From positions 4,030,001 through 4,094,000 of the forward strand of contig NZ_SHLD01000001.1 of the NCBI RefSeq assembly GCF_004217615.1: a stretch of 64,000 nt of DNA. Reading direction: 5' to 3'. The position numbers were made by a program, and so were the translations under genes. The stretch's first letter is position 1, and every line of letters begins with the position of its first letter. The notes beneath the pieces are model-generated. The model ran no database searches. It had not been told where the DNA came from and saw nothing but the letters and a program-made list of their open reading frames with translations. Source of the DNA: Micromonospora kangleipakensis. GTDB taxonomy: Bacteria; Actinomycetota; Actinomycetes; Mycobacteriales; Micromonosporaceae. Shown here piece after piece: positions 13,389-21,401 of this stretch.

Positions 13389-13883
13389 TCAGCGTGGCCC
13401 GCCGGTGGGGCAGGAGTCTTCGGGGTCGACGGCGCGCATGATGCGGCTGCCCACCTCGCGCAGTTGCCGCTGCTGCGCCCTGGTCAGCGGGTCGAAGACG
13501 AGGCGGCGGACCTCGGCCACGTGCCCGGGCGCGGCCTCGACGACCTTGGCCCAGCCCGGCTCGGTGAGGATGGCCAGGGTGTACCGGCCGTCCGTGGGAT
13601 CCGGGGTGCGCCGGACCCAGCCGCGCGTCTCCAGCCGCCCGACGACCTGGGAGAGTCGGGACAGGGAGCCTTCGGCGAAGACCGCCAGCTCGCTCATCCG
13701 CATCGCGCGTTCGGGGGACATGGAGAGGCCGGCCAGCACCTGGTACTCGAAGTGGCTGAGCCCCGCGTCACGCCGCAGCTGCGCGTCGAGCGCCGCCGGC
13801 AGCCGGACCAGCAGGCTGATCAGGGCCAGCCAGGTCCGATGCTCCTCGGCGTCCAGCCAGCGCGGCTCCTGCGGTGTCTCCAT
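13389..13883 (-). CDS. MarR family transcriptional regulator
   Basis: A 164-residue winged-helix regulator. The region SHFEYQVLAGLSMSPERAMR followed by MSELAVFAEGSLSRLSQVVGRLETRGWVRR is the MarR helix-turn-helix, and DPTDGRYTLAILTEPG is the wing. ATG 13883 or ATG 13895 (adding MLGG) could be the start; the GGAGG next to 13883 is too close to work well, so initiation at 13895 or leaderless translation is possible. It is divergent from the DoxX gene at 14001; an inverted repeat with ACTTCA/TGAAGT arms lies just upstream. This suggests a MarR-DoxX stress-response pair with autorepression. Confidence 0.88.
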   Translation of the reverse strand: METPQEPRWLDAEEHRTWLALISLLVRLPAALDAQLRRDAGLSHFEYQVLAGLSMSPERAMRMSELAVFAEGSLSRLSQVVGRLETRGWVRRTPDPTDGRYTLAILTEPGWAKVVEAAPGHVAEVRRLVFDPLTRAQQRQLREVGSRIMRAVDPEDSCPTGGPR

Positions 13884-13896
13884 GCCTCCGAGCATA

Positions 13897-13912
13897 ACTT
13901 CACGCCTGAAGT
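13897..13912. promoter_or_regulatory. Probable MarR operator
   Basis: ACTTCACGCCTGAAGT is an inverted repeat with 6-bp arms and a 4-bp centre, 13 bp upstream of ATG 13883. Related TTGAAG half-sites recur at about 13931-13945 and 13970-13980 toward the doxX gene, so the whole divergent region may be bound. Confidence 0.6.
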
Positions 13913-14000
13913 AATGCAGGACACGGTTGACTTGAAGCTTGAAGTGATGGAAGCGTACGGTTCGCTCAACGTTTGAAGTCATCTCGCGGTGGGAGCCGTC

Positions 14001-14381
14001 ATGAACATCGTTTTGTGGATCATCGCCGGCGTGCTGGCCGCCGCCTTCCTCGGCGCCGGGCTGCTCAAGCTCAGCCAGCCGAAGGAGAAACTGGCCGCCT
14101 CCGGGATGGGATGGGCCGAGAGCTTCGGCGCCGGGACGGTCAAGCTCATCGGTGCGCTGGAGGTCCTCGCCGCCGTCGGGCTGATCCTGCCGGCGCTGCT
14201 GGACGTCGTGCCGGTGCTGGTGCCGCTGGCCGCCCTCGGCCTCGTGCTCGTCATGATCGGCGCCGCGGTCACCCACGCCCGCCGCAAGGAGTCCCAGGCG
14301 ATCGTCATCAACGTCGTCCTGCTGATCCTGGCGGTCGTCGTGGTGTGGGGCCGGTTCGGTCCGTACTCCTTCACCTCCTGA
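14001..14381 (+). CDS. DoxX family membrane protein
   Basis: A 126-residue protein with four predicted membrane helices (about residues 2-22, 45-65, 70-92, 102-120) and the DoxX-like pattern LGAGLLKLSQPKEKL followed by KLIGALEVLAAVGLILPAL. DoxX-like proteins are small inner-membrane components linked in mycobacteria to thiol and oxidative stress; a direct enzymatic role is not shown. ATG 14001 has GTGGGAG upstream. It is divergent from marR, which probably controls it. The next gene (MOSC) follows after 45 bp on the same strand. Confidence 0.85.
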   Translation: MNIVLWIIAGVLAAAFLGAGLLKLSQPKEKLAASGMGWAESFGAGTVKLIGALEVLAAVGLILPALLDVVPVLVPLAALGLVLVMIGAAVTHARRKESQAIVINVVLLILAVVVVWGRFGPYSFTS

Positions 14382-14426
14382 CCGACGCGGGCCCGGCCGC
14401 GGCCGGCGCTTCCTAGAATCGCTGCC

Positions 14427-14933
14427 ATGCCGCGGATCGTGCAGTTGCTGGCCTCGCCCGTGCACCGCTACGTGGGCCGGCCCGCGGACGGACCAGCGCC
14501 GGCGCCCCCCGGTGAGCTGGTGTCGGAGATCCACGTCCGCGCCGGCCTCGGCATCGTCGGCGATCGGTACTTCGCCAAGCCGGCGCACCGCGACGCGAGC
14601 GTCACCGTGATCGCGCAGGAGTCGCTGCCGCCCGGCGTCGATCTGTCGCAGGTCCGGCGCAACATCCTCACCACCGGCATCGCCGTCGACGGGCTGGTCG
14701 GGTCCGTGCTGATCCTGGACTCGGGGCACGGTCCGGTCAGCCTGCGCGTCCGCAGACCGGCGAACCCGTGCGCCTGGATGGACGCCACCATCGGTCCCGG
14801 CGCGTGGCGGGCGTTGCGGGGCCGGGGCGGGGTCCGCTGCGTCCCGCTCACCGACGGCGTCCTGCGCGTCGGCCCGGTCGAGGTCAGGATCAGCCGCGAG
14901 GTCACCGGGGAGCGGCGTTCGCACCCGCTCTGA
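14427..14933 (+). CDS. MOSC domain protein
   Basis: A 168-residue single-domain MOSC protein: GIVGDRYF near residues 41-48, DLSQVRRNILTTGIAVDGLVG, and the family Cys in NPCAWMD (Cys115). MOSC domains occur at the C-terminus of molybdenum cofactor sulfurase and in YiiM/mARC proteins, where they handle the molybdenum cofactor or a persulfide sulfur. Here the domain stands alone, as is common in actinomycetes. The start ATG 14427 has no strong ribosome site. A link to the molybdopterin oxidoreductase at the left edge is possible but not shown. Confidence 0.88.
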   Translation: MPRIVQLLASPVHRYVGRPADGPAPAPPGELVSEIHVRAGLGIVGDRYFAKPAHRDASVTVIAQESLPPGVDLSQVRRNILTTGIAVDGLVGSVLILDSGHGPVSLRVRRPANPCAWMDATIGPGAWRALRGRGGVRCVPLTDGVLRVGPVEVRISREVTGERRSHPL

Positions 14934-14943
14934 GCTGCGGATG

Positions 14944-14959
14944 GTTGCCTTTTGGCAAC
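14944..14959. promoter_or_regulatory. GTTGCC-TTTT-GGCAAC inverted repeat
   Basis: A perfect palindrome with 6-bp arms around TTTT, 10 bp after the MOSC stop and about 40 bp before the RsbW-like gene. It could be a short terminator for MOSC or an operator for the next gene; the following TTTACAACGATGTGTAG is AT-rich and may hold the promoter. Confidence 0.45.
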
Positions 14960-14996
14960 GGTCGCGAAGTTTACAACGATGTGTAGCCTTCTCCCC

Positions 14997-15512
14997 GTGA
15001 CCGAGGACCCCGTGGCATCCGAGTCGAGCCCCCCGACTCCCGGTCCCGTCGTCGGCGTGGCGCTGATGTCGCAGGACTTCAGCGCCGCCACCGTCACCGC
15101 CCTGCGTCACCGCCTGACGGCCGCGGTGACCGATGCGGGCCTCGCCGGCGACGCCGGCTACGACTTCGTCCTCGCGGTGCACGAGCTGGTCACCAACGCC
15201 GTACGCCACGGCGGCGGCCACGGCCACCTCGACCTGCGACGCCAGGACGACGTGCTGATCTGTGAGGTCACCGACCGGGGCGCCGCCGCGGGCAGCCTGC
15301 CCGTACGGCTGCCCGCCGCCGATGTCGCCGGCGGACGCGGGCTCTGGCTGGCGCACCAGCTGGCCGAGGGGCTCATCCTCGCCCGGGGGCTGCACGGCCT
15401 CACCGCCACCGTCACCGCCTGCTTGTCCCCGGCTGAAACCTCGGCCGGCATACCCGCCACCGCACGTCGGCATGACGAGCCCGACGGGTCCGTGGCGGAC
15501 GACGAGCAGTGA
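14997..15512 (+). CDS. RsbW-like ATP-binding (anti-sigma/serine kinase type) protein
   Basis: A single HATPase_c domain of the RsbW/SpoIIAB type: FVLAVHELVTNAVRHGGG is the N-box, EVTDRGAA the G1-like box and GGRGLWLAHQLAEG the G2 box. Such proteins bind and phosphorylate an anti-sigma antagonist, or act as stand-alone ATP-binding regulators, a class strongly expanded in filamentous actinomycetes. Start is uncertain: GTG 14997 gives 171 residues, while TTG 14952, ATG 14979 and GTG 15012 are in frame. No sigma factor or STAS-domain antagonist gene is adjacent. Confidence 0.85.
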   Translation: MTEDPVASESSPPTPGPVVGVALMSQDFSAATVTALRHRLTAAVTDAGLAGDAGYDFVLAVHELVTNAVRHGGGHGHLDLRRQDDVLICEVTDRGAAAGSLPVRLPAADVAGGRGLWLAHQLAEGLILARGLHGLTATVTACLSPAETSAGIPATARRHDEPDGSVADDEQ

Positions 15513-15685
15513 CGACGCTCAGCTCAGCTGGCGGCACCGGATCCGGGTGGCGCCGGACGGGGAGATCGACGTCGACGGCGATCCGGCCTTCGGACCGGGC
15601 TACGGGATTGGACCCGGCGGCGGTGGGAAGGCGGCGTCCCACCGGTGCGCTCGACGAGCATCATCAGGTGTTCGCAGGAGGAGAC

Positions 15686-16066
15686 ATGGCCGACCGCAGC
15701 GACGGCTACCAGCAGGCCCTGGAGACCGCGGAGCAGCTTCTCGGCGCGCCGCTGTCGGTCCCGCTCGGCGGCGGTGAGCCGGCCGCCGGGGCGGACTTCC
15801 GACGGCTGGCGACCATGCACACCTTCGGCGACTCCTGGTCCCGTCCCGGGCTGGACACCCGTACCCGGAGTCTGATCTCGGTCGCCATCGCGGCGACCCT
15901 GGGCACCCACGAACCACTGCGGGGGCAGTTGCGGATCGCGCTGACGGCGGGCGTCACCAAGGGGGAGATCGTCGAGCTCTTCATCCACCTTGAGGCCTAC
16001 GCGGGGGCGGCCCGGGCGTTCGACAGCTACCAGACCGCGGTCGCCGTCTTCGGCGAGACCGCCTGA
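15686..16066 (+). CDS. Carboxymuconolactone decarboxylase/AhpD-like protein
   Basis: A 126-residue all-helical protein of the carboxymuconolactone decarboxylase family: the core TRSLISVAIAATLGTHEPLRGQLRIAL is followed by GVTKGEIVELFIHLEAYAGAARAFDSY. The CxxC pair used by AhpD peroxidases is absent (no cysteine in the core helix), so a gamma-carboxymuconolactone decarboxylase-like lactone or isomerase role is more likely than peroxidase. ATG 15686 has GGAGGAG at optimal distance. The 173 bp before it (15513-15685) hold no gene I can support. The neighbouring genes give no pathway context. Confidence 0.85.
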   Translation: MADRSDGYQQALETAEQLLGAPLSVPLGGGEPAAGADFRRLATMHTFGDSWSRPGLDTRTRSLISVAIAATLGTHEPLRGQLRIALTAGVTKGEIVELFIHLEAYAGAARAFDSYQTAVAVFGETA

Positions 16067-16275
16067 GCCAGACTGCGCCGGCGTGGCCGGGCCGGCCGGC
16101 CGCGGGGCGCGGTGCGGGGCCGCCATCGCGCGGGACCCACGACTAGCACGACGGCTCGTGGCGAAGGCTGTCCCGACGAGGACGGCCAGCTGCGTGGCAT
16201 CGGCGAACGTCCGGGCCTGATCAGCACCGGCGAACCGTTACCGCGGGATCGGGTGCGGCACCGTAGAGTCTCGCC

Positions 16276-17367
16276 ATGATCGAGATCGACAACGAAGTCG
16301 GCCTGTCCCACCCCGCTGACCGGGTCTGGCGCGCGCTGACGGACCGGGAGCTGCTCGCCCGGTGGTTCACCGAGGTGGAGGTGATGGCCGGAGCAGGGGG
16401 ACACCTGCTGCTGTGCACGGCCGGGCTGCCCGGTTTCGACGCCGCCGTGGATGCCGAGGTGACCGAGCGGCGGGAGCCGGAGCTGCTGGAGCTGCGGTGC
16501 GACGAGGCTGGTCGACGCACCCGGCTGACCTGCGCCATCACCCCCACCGCCGAGGGCTGTCGGCTGTCGGTGCGCGAGGCCCCGGAGCACGGCACGTGGC
16601 CGGCCGAGCAGCGGGTCCGCCGCGAGGCGACTTACCAGCAGGTCCTGACCGGGCGGTTGCCGGCGATCCTCGACTGGTTGGCCTTTCAGCAGGTCGACCT
16701 GCGACGCGGCGAGCCGGGGGAGACCGCCCAGCTGCCCGCCATCGGGACGGTCGGCGACGCGCCGGAACCGGCCGGCCGGAGCCGCCGCCCGGTGCTGATC
16801 GCGGCGCTGGCCGGCGCCGCCCTGGCCACCGGGCTGGCGGTGTGGGCCGTGCTGCCGACCGAGCGGCAGCCCGCCGCCGGATCGGACCCGGCGCCGCTGC
16901 CGGTGCCGACCGCCGCGACCGCCGCGACCCGCACATCCCGGGCGGCCGCCTCCGCCCCGACCGGGCCGACCACCAGCACCGCCGTCGCCCGCCCGACCCG
17001 GTCCGCGGCGAAGCCGTCGCGCGTCCCCACCGCGGCCCCGCCCCCGGCCCCCGGCCTGACCGCCCGCTACACCACCGTGTCGACGCGGATCTTCGGCTAC
17101 ACGGGCGAGGTGCTGATTGACAACCCGGGCGGCGCCCCGGCGAAGGACTGGACCGTGGTCGTGACGCTGTCGAAGGGCGGCACGGTCGCCGAGGCCAGCG
17201 GGGCCGACTGGCGGCAGGACGGGCAGGCCGTCACCTTCACCGGGCCGCCCGTACCGGCCGGCGGGTCGCATACGTTCACCTTCGACGTCCGTGACCCGCT
17301 CACCAAGGCCCCCGAGGGCTGCACGATGGACGACGCCCCGTGCGCCGATGCCGCCCCGACGCCCTAG
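16276..17367 (+). CDS. SRPBCC (AHSA1-like)-transmembrane-CBM2-like fusion protein
   Basis: A 363-residue protein in three parts. Residues 1-150 are a START-like SRPBCC domain (VGLSHPADRVWRALTDRELLARWF). A single membrane helix (about 176-194, LIAALAGAALATGLAVWAV) follows a basic SRRP cluster. Then comes a Pro/Thr/Ala-rich linker (about 200-260) and a C-terminal domain (about 262-345, YTTVSTRIFGYTGEVLIDNP, then KDWTVVVTL and GSHTFTFDV) that looks like a family 2 carbohydrate-binding module. The positive-inside rule places the SRPBCC domain in the cytoplasm and the CBM2-like domain outside. Two Cys (GCTMDD, DAPCAD) in the tail could form a disulfide. This combination is unusual; a sensor or anchor for an extracellular glycan with a cytoplasmic lipid-like ligand pocket is speculation. 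Confidence 0.8.
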   Translation: MIEIDNEVGLSHPADRVWRALTDRELLARWFTEVEVMAGAGGHLLLCTAGLPGFDAAVDAEVTERREPELLELRCDEAGRRTRLTCAITPTAEGCRLSVREAPEHGTWPAEQRVRREATYQQVLTGRLPAILDWLAFQQVDLRRGEPGETAQLPAIGTVGDAPEPAGRSRRPVLIAALAGAALATGLAVWAVLPTERQPAAGSDPAPLPVPTAATAATRTSRAAASAPTGPTTSTAVARPTRSAAKPSRVPTAAPPPAPGLTARYTTVSTRIFGYTGEVLIDNPGGAPAKDWTVVVTLSKGGTVAEASGADWRQDGQAVTFTGPPVPAGGSHTFTFDVRDPLTKAPEGCTMDDAPCADAAPTP

Positions 17368-17490
17368 GTGTCGGGACCGGTGCCCGCCGGGCGGCGCGTG
17401 GTACTCAGGCCCGCCGCCGCCCGGCGCACGAATGACCGATCCCCCGTGCGGGTACGCGACGGCGATGACACGCGGGAAGGATGACGTGCG

Positions 17491-17667
17491 ATGAAGGTCA
17501 GAAGCTCCCTTCGTGGGTTGAAGCGGAAAGTGAACTCGATCGTGGTACGCCGCCGGGGCAAGGTCTTCGTGATCAACAAGGCGGACCCGCGCCAGAAGGC
17601 CCGGCAGGGTGGAGCGACACCGACGCCGGCCGGGTACAAGGTGCCCGCGCCGGCAGAGACCGGATGA
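17491..17667 (+). CDS. rpmJ: Zinc-independent ribosomal protein L36 (paralogue type)
   Basis: A 58-codon gene. The first 40 residues ([20 protein letters not shown] through [12 protein letters not shown]) match bL36 of the large ribosomal subunit but lack the Cys/His zinc ligands of the standard form, as in the C-minus paralogues that replace the zinc-binding version under zinc limitation. A GGGAAGG ribosome site precedes ATG 17491. The gene stands alone, not in the ribosomal operon, as expected for a paralogue. A tail of about 18 residues ([18 protein letters not shown]) is longer than usual. No clear Zur box was seen in the upstream 120 bp. Confidence 0.82.
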   Translation: MKVRSSLRGLKRKVNSIVVRRRGKVFVINKADPRQKARQGGATPTPAGYKVPAPAETG

Positions 17668-17817
17668 AAGACCCGCCAGCCACCCCGCCGCGCGCTCGTC
17701 AAGGCCCGGCTCCACCGGCGGGGGAGTCCGGCAGGGCGTAGCCGAGGGTCTGCGGGAGGGTCTCGGGACGCTGCCGGGGATGCGGCGGTGGTTGATCAGG
17801 GATGTCGCCATCTCTGG

Positions 17818-18765
17818 CTACCCGAAAGTAAATACGTACGCCTCGGCGCCGGGCTCGAGGAACGTAATCTCCAGGGTCCGTTCGCGGACCGCGTCGTGCT
17901 CGCGTGCGAGCTGGTACAGGCGGCCGTCCCGGAGCAGGCCGTTGCCGTCCTCGTCGACGTCGACGCCGTGTGACAGGCCCGGGGCTTCGCCGTCGAGGAG
18001 CACGCGGAAAGGGATCGACTCTCTCGCTCCGGGAGACAGCACGAGATGCGCGTCGCGCGCGTGGAATCGGTAGGCGATGCTCCCGCCGGCCTGGTCGAGC
18101 ACGACATTCTCAGACCCGATCGTCCACTCGCCGGCGAGGGCCCAGTGGTTGACGCGCAGACTCTCGGGGAACTCGTAGGCGCGGCGTTCGTCGAACGCCG
18201 CGCCGTCCGGTGACGCGAAGTGCTCGCTACGGGAGTAGCCGAGATAAGTCTCGGGCGTACGCAGGTGGTCCCAGTCGGCCTCGGCCTCCACACCGAGCCC
18301 TTCGACCGGGACGAGTTCGCGCTCGATGCCGAGCAGCCGCTGGATGACGCGCTCCGATTGCTCGTAGCGTCCTTCGCCGAAGTGGGTGTCGCGGATGATG
18401 CCGTCCGCGTCGACGAAGTAGAGCGCCGGCCAGTAGTGGTTGTCGAAGGCGCTCCAGATTTCGTAGTCGTTGTCGACCGCAACCGGGTAGTCGATCGCTC
18501 GCGCCATGATCGCCTGTCGCACACGGTCGATCTCGTGCTCGAACGAGAACTCCGGCGTGTGGACCCCGATGACGACCAACCCGTCGCTTCGGTAGGCCTG
18601 CGACCACGCGCGGACGTAGGGCTCCTGGCGCAGCCAGTTGATGCACGTCAGCGTCCAGAAGTTCACGAGGACGACGTGACGGCGCAGCTCGGCGGGGCCG
18701 AGTGGCTCGGAGCTGAGCCACTCGGTCGCCCCGCCGAGCGAGGGCATGTGCTGACGTTCGACCAC
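17818..18765 (-). CDS. Thioredoxin-fold (TlpA/DipZ-like) redoxin protein
   Basis: A 315-residue protein with an N-terminal redoxin domain: VVLVNFWTLTCINWLRQEPYV carries a CxxW motif in place of CxxC, followed by GLVVIGVHTPEFSFEHE and the cis-Pro region HYWPALYFVDADG. The C-terminal half (about residues 170-315) is a beta-rich DipZ-type domain. Proteins of this kind are usually extracytoplasmic or associated with cytochrome biogenesis, but no signal peptide is visible here. The lone Cys means a peroxiredoxin-like or non-disulfide-shuffling role. GTG 18765 begins 6 bp after the epoxide hydrolase stop, so the two are co-transcribed. A broken copy of this gene start lies at 40203-40440. Confidence 0.85.
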   Translation of the reverse strand: MVERQHMPSLGGATEWLSSEPLGPAELRRHVVLVNFWTLTCINWLRQEPYVRAWSQAYRSDGLVVIGVHTPEFSFEHEIDRVRQAIMARAIDYPVAVDNDYEIWSAFDNHYWPALYFVDADGIIRDTHFGEGRYEQSERVIQRLLGIERELVPVEGLGVEAEADWDHLRTPETYLGYSRSEHFASPDGAAFDERRAYEFPESLRVNHWALAGEWTIGSENVVLDQAGGSIAYRFHARDAHLVLSPGARESIPFRVLLDGEAPGLSHGVDVDEDGNGLLRDGRLYQLAREHDAVRERTLEITFLEPGAEAYVFTFG

Positions 18766-18771
18766 GGTCAG

Positions 18772-19998
18772 CTAGCGAAGCGATCGGAAGCCGGCACGAA
18801 CCTCTTCTGAAAGGAGTTGCGGCTGTTCCCAGGCCGCGAAGTGCCCGCCCTTGTCGAGCCTGTTGTAGTGGATGAGATCGGGATACGCCTGCTCTGCCCA
18901 ACTCTTCGGGGCCTGATACATCTCGTCGGGGAAGACGCTCACTGCAGCCGGGACGGAGACGCCCTTGGCGGAGAAGAAGGAGAGCTTGTTCTCCCAATAG
19001 ATCCGAGCCGCGGAAACTCCCGTGTTCGTCAGCCAGAAGAGCGTGATGTTGTCGAGGACATCGTCTCGCGTAAGGCCGACGGGTTGTCCGGCGAAGGCCT
19101 GGCAGATCAGCTCCAGGCTGGCGGCGTCATGGTCGATCATGTAGCTCGCCAGAGCGATGGGCGAGTCCGCGAATCCGGTCAGTGTCTCCGGGCGCGTCCC
19201 CATCATGAGAGCGTAGGCGGAGTGCTTCCAGAAGAAGTTCAGCTGCTCGCACGCCCGCTTTTCCTCGTCGGAGAGGTTGGACGGCAGCGAGGCCAGCGCG
19301 TTGCCCGCTCCGGTGATGTCGGACTGGAGCAGCGTATCGATGTCGGGCGGAAAGATGCCCGGCATGTTGGTGTGAATGCCGAGCAGTTCCGGTGGCGCCT
19401 GCAGACCCATGACATCCGTGATGAGCGCACCCCAGTCGCCGCCCTGGGCCACGAATCGCGTGTAGTCCAGGCGCTTCATCAGTTCGATCCAGGCGCGCGC
19501 GATGCGCTCGGGTCCCCAGCCGGGCGTCGTCGGCTTGCCCGAGAAACCGAAGCCGGGCAGCGACGGAATCACTAGATGGAAAGCGTCCGACGCGCTCGCG
19601 CCATGTGCCGTGGGATTGGTGAGCGGGTCGACGATCTTCAGCTGTTCGATGATCGAGCCGGGCCAGCCGTGCGTGACGATGAGCGGCAGCGCGTCCTCGT
19701 GCTTCGATCGGACGTGGATGAAGTGGATGTCCAGCCCGTCGATCTCGGTGATGAAATTCGGTAGGGCGTTCAGCCGCGCCTCGACCTTGCGCCAGTCGTA
19801 CTCCTTCTCCCAATAGCGCGCGAGTGCCTGGCTCGTCTCGAGCGGTACGCCCTGTGACTGGTCCGGGACGGTCTCCTTCTCGGGCCAGCGCGTGGCCGCG
19901 ATACGGGCCCGCATCGCGGCGAGTTCCGCCTCGGGGATCTCTATCGCCAACGGCCGGATCTCTGCGACGCTCGGTCGCGCTTCGGTCTTGACAGCCAC
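18772..19998 (-). CDS. Epoxide hydrolase (EHN-type alpha/beta hydrolase)
   Basis: A 408-residue epoxide hydrolase with the N-terminal EHN domain (IRPLAIEIPEAELAAMRARI, then ARYWEKEYDWRKVEARLNAL). The oxyanion loop THGWPGS is at 109-115, the nucleophile Asp188 in AQGGDWGA and the catalytic His in GGHFAAWEQP near the C-terminus. It opens epoxides with water via a covalent aspartyl ester in the cytoplasm. GTG 19998 follows GAAGGAGG at six bases. The gene is clearly less GC-rich in third positions than the flanking genes, suggesting transfer. It leads a two-gene operon with the redoxin-like protein. Confidence 0.92.
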   Translation of the reverse strand: MAVKTEARPSVAEIRPLAIEIPEAELAAMRARIAATRWPEKETVPDQSQGVPLETSQALARYWEKEYDWRKVEARLNALPNFITEIDGLDIHFIHVRSKHEDALPLIVTHGWPGSIIEQLKIVDPLTNPTAHGASASDAFHLVIPSLPGFGFSGKPTTPGWGPERIARAWIELMKRLDYTRFVAQGGDWGALITDVMGLQAPPELLGIHTNMPGIFPPDIDTLLQSDITGAGNALASLPSNLSDEEKRACEQLNFFWKHSAYALMMGTRPETLTGFADSPIALASYMIDHDAASLELICQAFAGQPVGLTRDDVLDNITLFWLTNTGVSAARIYWENKLSFFSAKGVSVPAAVSVFPDEMYQAPKSWAEQAYPDLIHYNRLDKGGHFAAWEQPQLLSEEVRAGFRSLR

Positions 19999-20419
19999 GG
20001 TAGGCCTCCTTCTCGTTTTGAGCTCATTGGAGGTGGAGCGGGGCTTTATGCCCTCCTACCGTGACAAACGGCATGCCCGGGCTCCTGTCCTGCGAGGGCA
20101 TCTTGGATGAAGGCGCTGCCCGGACTTGTGTCAGTTCGACAGAGGCACGTGCCCTTTTGTCCGAGCCTAGAACGCCTTTTCCGTGATCGCGGGCCGTACG
20201 AGCAATCCCGCACGGCCTCCAAGGACCCCAACGCCCGCGGCGGTCGCGTAGCCGCGTCCGGTCAGGAGTCAGCCGACCGGAGGCAGTCCCGTTAAGGCGT
20301 GGAGGCTGCTGAGATGGTGGTTAGTCAGCCCGAGGTGGGGTACGCGAGACGCGTCTGTGGAGGCCGGCGTCTGGAGGCCGGTCGAACCGGGCCGACGGTC
20401 TAATCCGAGAGGAAGAACT
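19999..20419. other. Non-coding 420 bp between divergent epoxide hydrolase and msrB
   Basis: No supported gene. The stretch is less GC-rich than its surroundings and contains short direct repeats (GGAGGCCGG twice at about 20356-20382). It must carry the divergent promoters. Its patchy composition could reflect the scar of a mobile element, but no transposase, terminal repeat or target duplication could be recognised. Confidence 0.4.
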
Positions 20420-20899
20420 GTGTTACAGGAGTATCGCAAGAATCCCGAGGCAATCTCTCGGCTGTCGGAGGAGCAATACCGAGTCACACAGGAAGCTGGG
20501 ACAGAGCCGGCCTTCGACAACGCTTATTGGGACAACAAGGAGCCGGGCATATACGTCGACATCGTGTCCGGTGAACCCCTGTTCGCCTCCGTCAACAAGT
20601 ACGACAGCGGTACCGGCTGGCCCACTTTCACCATGCCGATCGAACCGGAGAACGTGGTCGAAGTTCGAGACTCGAGCCTCGGCGTGGTCCGCACCGAGGT
20701 CCGGTCGGCGCACGGGGACAGTCACCTTGGCCACGTGTTTGATGATGGTCCCGCGGAAGCTGGCGGGTTACGTTACTGCATGAACTCTGCCGCACTTCGG
20801 TTCATTCGGCGCGACGACCTCGAGCGTGAAGGCTACGGCGAGTACCGCAAGATGTTCAAGCGCCCAGACGGGGAGCGAAGCGATGACCGACAAGACTGA
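20420..20899 (+). CDS. msrB: Peptide-methionine (R)-S-oxide reductase MsrB
   Basis: A 159-residue Msr[50 protein letters not shown] and the catalytic [11 protein letters not shown] (Cys120). It reduces methionine-R-sulfoxide with thioredoxin-type electrons. The two CxxC zinc motifs of some MsrBs are not present. GTG 20420 after GAGAGGAAG is the start. Codon 2 and codon 117 are TTA, a rare codon in such GC-rich genomes. msrA overlaps its end by 17 bp, so both are one operon. Confidence 0.93.
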   Translation: MLQEYRKNPEAISRLSEEQYRVTQEAGTEPAFDNAYWDNKEPGIYVDIVSGEPLFASVNKYDSGTGWPTFTMPIEPENVVEVRDSSLGVVRTEVRSAHGDSHLGHVFDDGPAEAGGLRYCMNSAALRFIRRDDLEREGYGEYRKMFKRPDGERSDDRQD

Positions 20900-21401
20900 G
20901 AAGGCGATCCTGGCTGGCGGCTGCTTCTGGGGAATGCAGGACCTCATCCGCAAACGCGCTGGCGTGCTCGCCACCAGGGTCGGATACACCGGCGGTGACG
21001 TGCCGAACGCGACCTACCAGAACCATGGTTCCCACGCCGAGGCGATCGAGATCGTTTTCGACCCCGAAAAACTGTCCTACAGAGAGCTTCTCGAGTTCTT
21101 CTTCCAAGTCCACGACCCGACGACGAAGAATCGTCAAGGCAACGACGTAGGAACCAGCTACCGGTCAGCCATCTTTTACAGCAACGACCAGCAGCGGCAG
21201 GTCGCAGAAGAAACGATCGCCGACGTCGATGCCTCTGGCCTGTGGCCAGGCAAGGTGGTCACCGAGGTCAGCCCAGCTGGGCCCTTCTGGGAGGCTGAGC
21301 CGGAACACCAGGACTACCTGGAGCGGTATCCCGCAGGCTACACGTGCCACTACGTCCGGCCGAACTGGAAACTTCCCCGTCGCGGGGAGAACGCCAGTTA
21401 G
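20883..21401 (+). CDS. msrA: Peptide-methionine (S)-S-oxide reductase MsrA
   Basis: A 172-residue MsrA with the active site AGGCFWGMQ (Cys14), the [21 protein letters not shown] motif region and the [11 protein letters not shown] strand. It reduces methionine-S-sulfoxide, complementing MsrB, so the pair repairs both diastereomers. ATG 20883 lies inside the msrB end (17-bp overlap) with GGGGAGCG upstream, implying translational coupling. The gene keeps the somewhat lower GC content of its partner. Confidence 0.95.
   Translation: MTDKTEKAILAGGCFWGMQDLIRKRAGVLATRVGYTGGDVPNATYQNHGSHAEAIEIVFDPEKLSYRELLEFFFQVHDPTTKNRQGNDVGTSYRSAIFYSNDQQRQVAEETIADVDASGLWPGKVVTEVSPAGPFWEAEPEHQDYLERYPAGYTCHYVRPNWKLPRRGENAS

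Noticed and set aside
15509..15685. 58-codon N-terminal extension of the AhpD-like gene
   Set aside because: A GGAGGAG site directly precedes ATG 15686 and the extension is outside the family.
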